Shown: positions 1 through 5,536 of the stretch, in pieces
Layout of the letters: every line of letters begins with the position of its first letter
How positions within the stretch are numbered: the stretch's first letter is position 1
From: Tenericutes bacterium ADurb.BinA155
GTDB taxonomy: Bacteria > Bacillota_I > Bacilli_A > RFN20 > CAG-826
Direction of reading: 5' to 3'
Length of the DNA stretch: 8,968 nt
NCBI GenBank assembly: GCA_002068375.1
Contig: MVZL01000045.1
Span: forward strand, 1 to 8,968
Notes under the pieces: generated by a model
The model's database searches: none
What the model was told of the DNA's origin: nothing
What the model saw: the letters and a program-made list of their open reading frames with translations, nothing else
Program-made: the position numbers and the translations under genes

Positions 1-360
1 ACTCACTAGATCATTGATGTGGGCGTTGATCGAGACTTCGCCCGCCCCGGTCGCACTGAAATAATAGGCGCCCGATTGCTCTTCGATCTTGCCGCCGATC
101 GTGTTAGTTCCGACGATCGCAAAGCGGATTGAAGCCGCTTGGTGTTTCGTTAAGACCGAACTCGCGTCGACGCTAAGCTTAATCGCTTCGCCCCCGACTT
201 CATAGTTGAGGCTGGAAGCGGCGATCAAGAGTTTGTCCTCAAGGACGATTGAGGTGGCGGGGCCGCTCGAGCCCTCATTCCCATTCACTCCTCCGCAGGC
301 GGCTAACGCCCCCACGCAAAGTAAGCAACCTAACGCGAGAGCCATCTTATAACGTTTCAT
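1..360 (-). CDS. Putative lipoprotein with Ig-like region, partial (C-terminus outside window)
   Basis: The reading frame runs right to left from an ATG at 358-360 and is open for 120 codons to the left edge, so the gene is truncated by the window. Residues 1-21 form a lipoprotein signal peptide: MKRYK, a hydrophobic core, then LAAC with the lipidated cysteine near residue 21. This predicts export, diacylglyceryl attachment and anchoring to the outer face of the membrane. A short Gly/Asn/Ser linker follows. The remaining roughly 90 residues alternate Val/Leu/Ile with small polar residues and end in a segment (YYFSATGAGEVSINAHI) that resembles the last strands of a bacterial Ig-like (Big_2 type) domain; this is resemblance only. 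An AGG-containing ribosome site lies about 9 bp before the start. It diverges from the nucleotidyltransferase unit and has its own candidate promoter at 383-415. The ligand or role is unknown. Confidence 0.8.
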   Translation of the reverse strand, partial: MKRYKMALALGCLLCVGALAACGGVNGNEGSSGPATSIVLEDKLLIAASSLNYEVGGEAIKLSVDASSVLTKHQAASIRFAIVGTNTIGGKIEEQSGAYYFSATGAGEVSINAHINDLVS

Positions 361-382
361 GAACAATACCTCGTTTGCCCTA

Positions 383-415
383 ACTCTAAAGAACAAGGCG
401 TTAACAAAATGCTAA
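383..415 (-). promoter_or_regulatory. Candidate promoter P1 of the lipoprotein gene: direct-repeat box plus -10
   Basis: On the minus strand TTAGCA (415-410) is followed 11 bp later by TTAACG (404-399), then 10 bp, then TAGAGT (388-383), which matches the TATAAT consensus at four of six positions. The start codon lies 22 bp further on, which predicts a leader of about 15 bases containing the ribosome site. The same spacing occurs at three other genes here. There is no TTGACA-like -35 at the usual 17-bp distance. The assignment rests on the shared geometry; the -10 alone is weak. Confidence 0.5.
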
Positions 416-424
416 AAAATGGTG

Positions 425-446
425 GTATCGCTAAAGTATCGCTAAA
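425..446 (-). repeat. Perfect tandem 11-bp repeat upstream of P1
   Basis: GTATCGCTAAA occurs twice head to tail (425-435 and 436-446). Read with the lipoprotein gene it is TTTAGCGATAC twice, so it presents two TTAGCG hexamers 11 bp, one helical turn, apart and in the same orientation as the TTAGCA/TTAACG pair in P1. It begins 10 bp upstream of P1. I read it as a second binding site for the same regulator; that is an inference. Confidence 0.55.
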
Positions 447-558
447 AGAGATTCAAGGGGGTGGATTGCGGTGGGGTGAGGGGCTAGGACCAAAGTCCCT
501 CCGTCTTCTCTTCCTTTGCTTTCTCGTGCGTAAGCGTAAGATAAAAAAGAAGAACGTT

Positions 559-765
559 ATGGCCTCCGATAATCCCGATTCCTTTTTACCCCCATTGAGC
601 GATCCTGTTTTTCCTTATGGGGAATACCAAGATCTTTTAGCTCATAAGAAATATAAGGAAGCGAAAGCGGTCCTTCTTGAACTAAAGCAAGGCGGTCTCA
701 TCTCGAGCAAGGAATACACCCTGCACCATAAAGAAGTGATCGCGTTAATGAAGAAGAAAAAATGA
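559..765 (+). CDS. Small protein of unknown function, first gene of the nucleotidyltransferase unit
   Basis: A 68-residue protein with a Pro-rich start (MASDNPDSFLPPLSDP), then a mostly helical Lys/Glu-rich segment containing YGEYQDLLAHKKYKEAKAVL, and a polylysine end. I do not recognise the family. Its stop overlaps the start of the nucleotidyltransferase gene (ATGA), so the two are almost certainly co-translated and probably act together. The frame stays open upstream to an ATG at 409, but I chose 559: the upstream extension crosses the divergent promoter region, has no ribosome site, and translates into low-complexity Arg/Lys/Leu sequence. The ribosome site at 559 is itself weak (AGAAG). 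The protein has no arginine and so lacks the R-X4-6-H motif of HEPN toxins, the usual partners of MNT proteins. A role as antitoxin, adaptor or toxin cannot be chosen from sequence. Confidence 0.6.
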   Translation: MASDNPDSFLPPLSDPVFPYGEYQDLLAHKKYKEAKAVLLELKQGGLISSKEYTLHHKEVIALMKKKK

Positions 766-1076
766 AAGAGCCTTCTCTTTTATCCTTTGAAACGATCCAG
801 CAAGCGGTTCAAGAGCTGAGCCCCCGTTATCCTCAGGTCTTGAAGGTCTTCCTTTTTGGATCCTATGCGAAGAAAGAAAGCAACGAACAAAGCGATGTCG
901 ACCTTCATCTTATTTCCGATGGGACGATGAGCTTAACCGAGCTCATCACCTATGAAAACGCTCTGACAAATCGCCTTAAAAAGAAAGCGGATGTCCTTGG
1001 CTCCGCCTTTAACGCCACGCCCACGGAATTCCTTAACATCATCAAACCCGACGAGATTCTCCTCTATCGCCGTTAA
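762..1076 (+). CDS. Minimal nucleotidyltransferase (MNT/MntA-like)
   Basis: A 104-residue single-domain protein of the polymerase-beta-like nucleotidyltransferase fold. The signature is clear: G33-S34-Y-A-K, then S44-D45-V-D47-L, giving the Gly-Ser motif and the first two metal-binding aspartates. D77 in KKKADVLG is the likely third. The length matches stand-alone MNT proteins. Family members of this size often act as antitoxins of type VII toxin-antitoxin systems, transferring AMP from ATP onto a HEPN ribonuclease; others have unknown targets. Here the active-site residues appear intact, so catalysis is plausible. The start overlaps the 68-residue gene by 4 bp with only an A-rich stretch before it, so translational coupling is likely. 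No HEPN gene lies between it and the next gene at 1357. The fold assignment is secure; the physiological role is inferred. Confidence 0.85.
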   Translation: MKEPSLLSFETIQQAVQELSPRYPQVLKVFLFGSYAKKESNEQSDVDLHLISDGTMSLTELITYENALTNRLKKKADVLGSAFNATPTEFLNIIKPDEILLYRR

Positions 1077-1091
1077 AACCCCGTTCTTTCC

Positions 1092-1113
1092 TTCCTTTTG
1101 AACCCAAAAGGAA
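1092..1113 (+). terminator. Hairpin after the nucleotidyltransferase gene, possible weak terminator
   Basis: TTCCTTTTG (1092-1100) and CAAAAGGAA (1105-1113) form a perfect 9-bp stem with a 4-base loop, 15 bp after the stop. It is AT-rich and lacks a following T-run, so it may be a 3'-end stabiliser or an inefficient terminator and not a canonical one. A 10-bp palindrome, AAGAATTCTT, follows at 1116-1125. Confidence 0.35.
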
Positions 1114-1137
1114 CCAAGAATTCTTTCGCTCATCCAG

Positions 1138-1199
1138 AAAAAGGGACTAATAACTCCTCCAAAAACCAATTAAAAGGGACCAATAATTCGCTTTGGAGG
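1138..1199. repeat. Short direct and inverted repeats in the gap before the large LRR gene
   Basis: AAAAGGGACTAATAA (1139-1153) recurs with one change as AAAAGGGACCAATAA (1172-1186), 33 bp later. Interleaved with it, CCTCCAAA (1156-1163) is the inverse complement of TTTGGAGG (1192-1199). No gene is visible in the 280-bp gap. The function of these repeats is unknown. Confidence 0.4.
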
Positions 1200-1233
1200 G
1201 CCAAAAATCAGGTGTTTGAATTCCGATAAAAAT

Positions 1234-1250
1234 CGCTAAGTTTCCGCTAA
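1234..1250. promoter_or_regulatory. Inverted-orientation hexamer pair upstream of P2
   Basis: CGCTAA occurs at 1234-1239 and 1245-1250, exactly 11 bp apart. On the opposite strand this is TTAGCG twice, the same half-site and spacing as the repeat at 425-446, but here facing away from the downstream gene and 44 bp from P2. I interpret it as an auxiliary binding site of the regulator proposed for P1-P4. Confidence 0.4.
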
Positions 1251-1294
1251 GGCAAAAGCGGGGGAGGAGCCCTTTCCGTCTTTCCTTTTCCTTT

Positions 1295-1327
1295 TTAGCA
1301 TTTCGTTAGCAAGCCCTTCCTTACAAT
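1295..1327 (+). promoter_or_regulatory. Candidate promoter P2 of the large LRR surface protein gene
   Basis: TTAGCA at 1295-1300 is repeated at 1306-1311 (11-bp period), followed after 10 bp by TACAAT (1322-1327), a five-of-six match to the -10 consensus. This is the cleanest copy of the arrangement. The segment 1292-1310 matches the minus-strand segment at 418-400 upstream of the lipoprotein gene at 17 of 19 positions. The ATG lies 29 bp downstream of the -10. Confidence 0.6.
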
Positions 1328-1356
1328 GGACGTCGAGAAATAGGGGATTTATCGGC

Positions 1357-4300
1357 ATGAAAGGTAAGAAGATCGTCGCGCTTGTGGTTTCGTTAGTCCT
1401 ATCGGGCCTCGCGCTTGAAATCGCCTTCTTGGTCGCGTCCAACTTAAATCATCACCCTTCTTCTTCATCGAGTTCCTCCTCGAGTTCCTCCTCCCTTCCG
1501 GCTTCTTCAAGTTCCTCAAGTTCTCTCACGCCGATTAAGATCTTCACCATCACCTTCAAGAACTGGGATAAGAGTCCCCTTTCTTCCGTCACGGTGGAGC
1601 AAGGGAAAGACGCGATCTATGATGGGGCGATGCCGACTCGGCCCTCCGACGCGCAATATACCTATTCCTTCACGGGCTGGGATCTGCCGCTCACCAATAT
1701 CCAAGCTGACGGTGATCGGATCGCTCAATATTCGAACGCGACGAACCAGTACACCATAACCTTCAAAAACTGGGATGGCTCTGAGCTTTTGAAGTCCGCG
1801 TGGGACTATGGCTCCACCCCTTCCTACTCTCAAATCCCGACGAGGCCGGCGGATGCCCAGTATTCCTATACGTTCTCGGGCTGGTCCCCGACGGTCGCCC
1901 CCGTGAGCGCGGACGCGACTTACACCGCCCGCTACACCTCTTCGATCAACCAATACACGATCATCTTTACCAATGACGATGGCACGGAACTTCAGAATTC
2001 TTCATGGGACTATGGCTCCACACCCAGCTACTCTGGGACCCCGACGAAAGCGGCGGATGCCCAGTATTCCTATACGTTCTCGGGCTGGTCACCGGAAATC
2101 GCTCCCGTTACGGCGAATACGATCTATACCGCGCAATATTCTTCTTTGGTTAACCAATATACGGTCACCTTCCTCAACTACGATGGCACGGAACTTCAGA
2201 AATCCAATTGGGACTATGGGGTGACACCCAGTTATTCGGGGACGCCGGTAAAACCCGCGACGGTGGCCAGTTCTTATGTTTTCTCTGGCTGGTCCCCAGC
2301 CATCGTCTCCGTTACGGAAAACGCGACCTATACCGCCCAGTATTCCGCCTCAACGAATCAATACACGATTACGTTCGTTAACTACGATGGTTCCGAGCTT
2401 CAGAAGTCCTTGTGGGACTATGGGGCGACGCCTTCTTACGCTGGGACTCCAAGCAAACCGGCCGATGCCGCGACTTCCTACGTCTTCTTTGGCTGGTCAC
2501 CCACGATTGTCACCGTCACGGCGGACGCGACCTATACCGCCCGATATTCTTCCTCGACCAATCAGTACACCATCACATTTAATAACTACGATGGCACCGC
2601 GCTTCAAACATCCTCATGGAATTATGGCACAACCCCGGTTTATCGCGGGAATGCCCCGACCCGGAGCGCGACGAGCCAGTACACCTATGCTTGGACGGGC
2701 TGGGACCCCGCGATCGGCCCGGTCGCCCAGGATACGACCTACACCGCGACCTTTAGTGCTACCGTCAATAACTACCTCGTCACCTTCGAAGCGAACGGGG
2801 GAACCACGGTTCCTTCGGAGACCAAGGCCTATGGCTCGAAAGCCGATCAGCCGGTTGCCCCCACCAAGGAAGGGTCTTCCTTCCAAGGCTGGTACAAAGA
2901 TGAGGCATTGACCCTTCCCTGGGATTTCAACGCCGACATCGTCGAAGGGAACGTCTCCCTCTACGCCAAATGGGAGATCAATACCTATACCGTCACCTTC
3001 GTGAATGAAGATGGCACCGAGCTCTATGTCGATCGTGGCGTCGCCTATGGCACCGCGGCGGAATATCAGGGCGCGACCCCAACGAAAACGGGGGATGCCC
3101 AATATTCCTACACTTTCGATCAGTGGGACACGGACTATTCAAACGTCAAGAGCGATCTCACCGTCACCGCGACCTTTAAGCAAACCGTTAACCAATACAC
3201 GATCACCTTCAAAAACTGGAATGGAACCACCCTTCAGGCCTCGGCTTGGAGCTATGGATCCACTCCGGTCTATAGCGGCAGCACTCCCACCCAAAATGAA
3301 GATTCAACCTACACCTATACCTTCTCGGGCTGGGATCCCGCGATCGCGGATGTGAGCGGAGCGGCCACCTACACCGCCCTCTATAGCAAAGAAGCCAAAA
3401 TTCCTGGGGGGTCCATTTTCACTTTGGCCGATGATGGCAACTCCTACATTTTGTCGGATGTCACTGGGCTCTACTATGAGACGCTGGTCTTTCCCTCCAC
3501 CTATAACGGCCTGCCCATCTCGAGGATCGATTCCGGTGCCTTCTATGGACTCCGGTATCTGGTTTCACTCACGCTTCCCGCGAACATCACGAGCATCGGT
3601 GGTTCCGCCTTCTCTCTATGCGAAAAGTTGACTACCATTACGATCCCGGATTCCGTGACCACTCTTGGCGCCGGTGCCTTTTCCGGCTGTTCCAGTTTGC
3701 CGAGCATCGCCCTCCCGGCTTCGCTCACGGCTATCGGTGACGACGCTTTTACGTCTTGCCACCAATTATCTGCCATTTCGGTTGACGCGATGAACCCGAA
3801 CTACCAATCGATCGATGGTGTGCTGTTCAGCAAGGATGGCAAGAGGCTCATTTGCTATCCTGGGGGCAAAAGCGGAACGAGCTACTCCATCCCTGCCGCG
3901 GTGACAACCATCGCTACGGATGCCTTCGCTTTTTGCAATTCGCTGACTTCCATCGCGGTCTCCGGTCCGCTCAGTAGCATTGGGGAAGGTGCTTTCCAAT
4001 ATTGCAGTGCCCTCACCTCGTTCGGCTTTCCGGATACCCTCGTCAGCATTGGCAAAAACGCCTTCTATCGTTGCGAGAAGCTGGCATCGATTAACCTCCC
4101 CAATACCCTCACGAGTCTCGGCGAGAGCGCCTTTGAGAACTGCACAAGTATCCTGACGGTGAGCATTCCTAACTCCCTCGAGAATATCGCGGTTGCCGCT
4201 TTCGGCAATTGCACCTCCTTAGCCTCCGTCACGCTTCCAAACTCGGTGAAGACCATCGGCGACTGGGCCTTCGCTCGCTGCCCGTTCACCGCCTTTACGA

Positions 4301-5364
4301 TCCCGGATTCCGTCACGAGCATCGGCGTTGGGGCTTTCGGGTTTTGCGCTGGCCTGACTGCGATGGCGATTCCTAGTTCGGTCCTCAGCATCGGGGAAAA
4401 AGCCTTCTCCAATTGCAGCGGCTTAACTGCCATCTCCGTTAGCTCCGAGAATCCCAGTTATCAGTCGATTGGCGGTGCCCTTTATAGCAAAGACGGGAAA
4501 ACCCTTTTGACCTATCCCGTGCTCAAGAGCGATCTGAGTTATGTTATCCCGAACTCCGTCACGACCATCGCTCAGGGCGCCTTCTCCGGCTGCACCGGCC
4601 TCACTGCGGTCACGCTTTCTAGCGCCCTCACGAGCCTTGGCGATTCGGCCTTCTCCGGCTGCACCGGCCTTGCTTCCATCGCCTTTCCCGCCACGCTCAC
4701 GAGTATCAGCTCAAGTGCCTTCTCCGGCTGCACCAGCCTCAATAACATCGAGATTCCCGCCACCATCACGAGTATCGGTTCAAATGCCTTCAAAGGTTGC
4801 ACCAGCCTCAGTTCCATCGTGCTTCCCGACACCATCACGACCATCGAGGAGACGACCTTTGAAGGCTGCACCGGCCTATCCTCCATCACCTTTGGTAGTT
4901 CCGTCACGGCAATCGGTTACCGTGCCTTCTCCGGTTGCACGTCCCTAACCTCCGTCACGATCCCGAATACGGTTAACTCCCTCGAGAGTTCCATTTTCGA
5001 TGGCTGCACCAGCCTCACTTCCGTCACCATCGGCAGTTCCGTCACGACCATCCCTCAGGCGGCCTTCAGCGACTGCTCTGCCTTGACCGCGGTAACGATT
5101 CCTAGTTCCGTCACGACCATCGGTTCAAGTGCCTTCTCCGACTGCAAGGCCTTAACTTCCATCATCGTTCCTAAAACCGTCAGGTTCATGGGGCAAATGG
5201 TTTTTTCGGGTTGCACCCATCTATCGATTTATGTCGAAGCGGGCTATCAGCCGATTCTCTGGGAAGATTTATGGAATAATGGGGGTGGGACCGCCTATTA
5301 TTATTCTGCGAGTGAGAAGACCGGTTATTGGCATTACGTGAGTGGCGTGCCTACCCTCTGGTAA
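1357..5364 (+). CDS. Large B-repeat/leucine-rich-repeat surface protein
   Basis: A 1335-residue predicted cell-surface protein, probably for adhesion or binding. Residues 1-30 are a basic start plus a hydrophobic helix with no cysteine, so this is a type I signal or an uncleaved anchor and not a lipoprotein. Residues 35-56 are almost all serine. Nine domains follow, starting near residues 63, 131, 199, 267, 335, 403, 472, 543 and 613, mostly 68 residues apart. They have the pattern QYTITF, WDYG, TPSYSGTP, SYTFSGWSP, ATYTAxY. The seventh (472-541) is a classic Listeria/Bacteroides InlB B-repeat with GWYKDE and YAKW. Residues 684-1288 hold about 22 BspA-type LRRs of 23 residues (SVTIPSSVTTIGSSAFSDC pattern), interrupted twice (from 813 and 1032) by a NPNYQSIDGVLFSKDGK-type island. 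Residues 1289-1335 are Trp/Tyr-rich. No LPXTG or C-terminal helix is seen. An AGGGGA ribosome site lies 9 bp before the ATG. The architecture is sure; the ligand is unknown. Confidence 0.9.
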   Translation: MKGKKIVALVVSLVLSGLALEIAFLVASNLNHHPSSSSSSSSSSSSLPASSSSSSSLTPIKIFTITFKNWDKSPLSSVTVEQGKDAIYDGAMPTRPSDAQYTYSFTGWDLPLTNIQADGDRIAQYSNATNQYTITFKNWDGSELLKSAWDYGSTPSYSQIPTRPADAQYSYTFSGWSPTVAPVSADATYTARYTSSINQYTIIFTNDDGTELQNSSWDYGSTPSYSGTPTKAADAQYSYTFSGWSPEIAPVTANTIYTAQYSSLVNQYTVTFLNYDGTELQKSNWDYGVTPSYSGTPVKPATVASSYVFSGWSPAIVSVTENATYTAQYSASTNQYTITFVNYDGSELQKSLWDYGATPSYAGTPSKPADAATSYVFFGWSPTIVTVTADATYTARYSSSTNQYTITFNNYDGTALQTSSWNYGTTPVYRGNAPTRSATSQYTYAWTGWDPAIGPVAQDTTYTATFSATVNNYLVTFEANGGTTVPSETKAYGSKADQPVAPTKEGSSFQGWYKDEALTLPWDFNADIVEGNVSLYAKWEINTYTVTFVNEDGTELYVDRGVAYGTAAEYQGATPTKTGDAQYSYTFDQWDTDYSNVKSDLTVTATFKQTVNQYTITFKNWNGTTLQASAWSYGSTPVYSGSTPTQNEDSTYTYTFSGWDPAIADVSGAATYTALYSKEAKIPGGSIFTLADDGNSYILSDVTGLYYETLVFPSTYNGLPISRIDSGAFYGLRYLVSLTLPANITSIGGSAFSLCEKLTTITIPDSVTTLGAGAFSGCSSLPSIALPASLTAIGDDAFTSCHQLSAISVDAMNPNYQSIDGVLFSKDGKRLICYPGGKSGTSYSIPAAVTTIATDAFAFCNSLTSIAVSGPLSSIGEGAFQYCSALTSFGFPDTLVSIGKNAFYRCEKLASINLPNTLTSLGESAFENCTSILTVSIPNSLENIAVAAFGNCTSLASVTLPNSVKTIGDWAFARCPFTAFTIPDSVTSIGVGAFGFCAGLTAMAIPSSVLSIGEKAFSNCSGLTAISVSSENPSYQSIGGALYSKDGKTLLTYPVLKSDLSYVIPNSVTTIAQGAFSGCTGLTAVTLSSALTSLGDSAFSGCTGLASIAFPATLTSISSSAFSGCTSLNNIEIPATITSIGSNAFKGCTSLSSIVLPDTITTIEETTFEGCTGLSSITFGSSVTAIGYRAFSGCTSLTSVTIPNTVNSLESSIFDGCTSLTSVTIGSSVTTIPQAAFSDCSALTAVTIPSSVTTIGSSAFSDCKALTSIIVPKTVRFMGQMVFSGCTHLSIYVEAGYQPILWEDLWNNGGGTAYYYSASEKTGYWHYVSGVPTLW
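1847..2090 (+). repeat. 204-bp tandem coding repeat with a 40-bp identical block
   Basis: The block at 1847-1886 is repeated without change at 2051-2090, exactly 204 bp (68 codons) later, inside B-repeats two and three. Other shorter identical blocks (for example around 1979 and 2183) share the same offset. Identity at DNA level, including silent positions, points to recent duplication or gene conversion among the repeats. Confidence 0.75.
4579..4670 (+). repeat. 69-bp-period LRR-coding repeats
   Basis: The 23-base sequence at 4579-4601, encoding AFSGCTGL, is repeated unchanged at 4648-4670, one 23-residue LRR later. A near copy follows around 4717. These mark the most homogeneous part of the LRR array and are the likeliest site of repeat-number change. 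Confidence 0.65.
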
Positions 5365-5381
5365 AGGCCATTAAGACGCTT

Positions 5382-5412
5382 AAGGGGCTCCTCACGGGGC
5401 TCCTTTCTTTTT
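5382..5412 (+). terminator. Intrinsic terminator after the large LRR gene
   Basis: AAGGGGCTCC (5382-5391) pairs with GGGGCTCCTT (5396-5405) to form a 10-bp stem with two G-T wobbles and a TCAC loop. TTTCTTTTT (5404-5412) follows directly. It starts 17 bp after the TAA and should separate the large gene from its short paralogue. Confidence 0.85.
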
Positions 5413-5482
5413 AAGGACGCCCGCCGAGACTTCCTCCTGAAAGTGCCAAGAAAGCAGCGGTGGTGCCCCCTTTTTTCCTCGT

Positions 5483-5515
5483 TTGGCGCTTCTTTAGTGG
5501 TTCCTTTTCTATAAT
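5483..5515 (+). promoter_or_regulatory. Candidate promoter P3 of the short LRR lipoprotein gene
   Basis: TTGGCG (5483-5488) and TTAGTG (5494-5499) are 11 bp apart, followed after 10 bp by a perfect TATAAT (5510-5515). The expected -35 position has no TTGACA-like sequence. The leader would be about 15 bases, just enough for the ribosome site AAAGGG at 5524-5529. The perfect -10 makes this the best anchored of the four in terms of promoter identity. Confidence 0.65.
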
Positions 5516-5536
5516 CAGCAAAGAAAGGGTTTTGTT

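Noticed and set aside
487..498. GGAC-CAAA-GTCC hairpin in the divergent region as a terminator.
   Set aside because: A stem of only 4 bp with no T-run, and no gene ends there.
515..542. TTTGCT, 16 bp, TAAGAT as a promoter for the nucleotidyltransferase unit.
   Set aside because: Each hexamer matches consensus at only three or four positions, too weak to list, though the unit needs a promoter in about this place.
409..558. An upstream ATG at 409 that would lengthen the 68-residue protein to 118 residues.
   Set aside because: There is no ribosome site at 409, the extension overlaps the divergent promoter P1 and the tandem repeat, and it encodes low-complexity basic sequence. Position 559 fits better.
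1516..3102. Several open frames on both strands inside the B-repeat region, rich in Arg and Pro.
   Set aside because: They are shadows of a repetitive, moderately GC-rich coding frame. The plus-strand frame at 1357-5364 has the signal peptide, ribosome site and recognisable domains.
4560..5160. A regularly spaced repeat series that might suggest CRISPR or a satellite.
   Set aside because: The 69-bp period equals 23 codons and the repeats encode BspA-type LRRs in frame. There are no unique spacers of the CRISPR kind.
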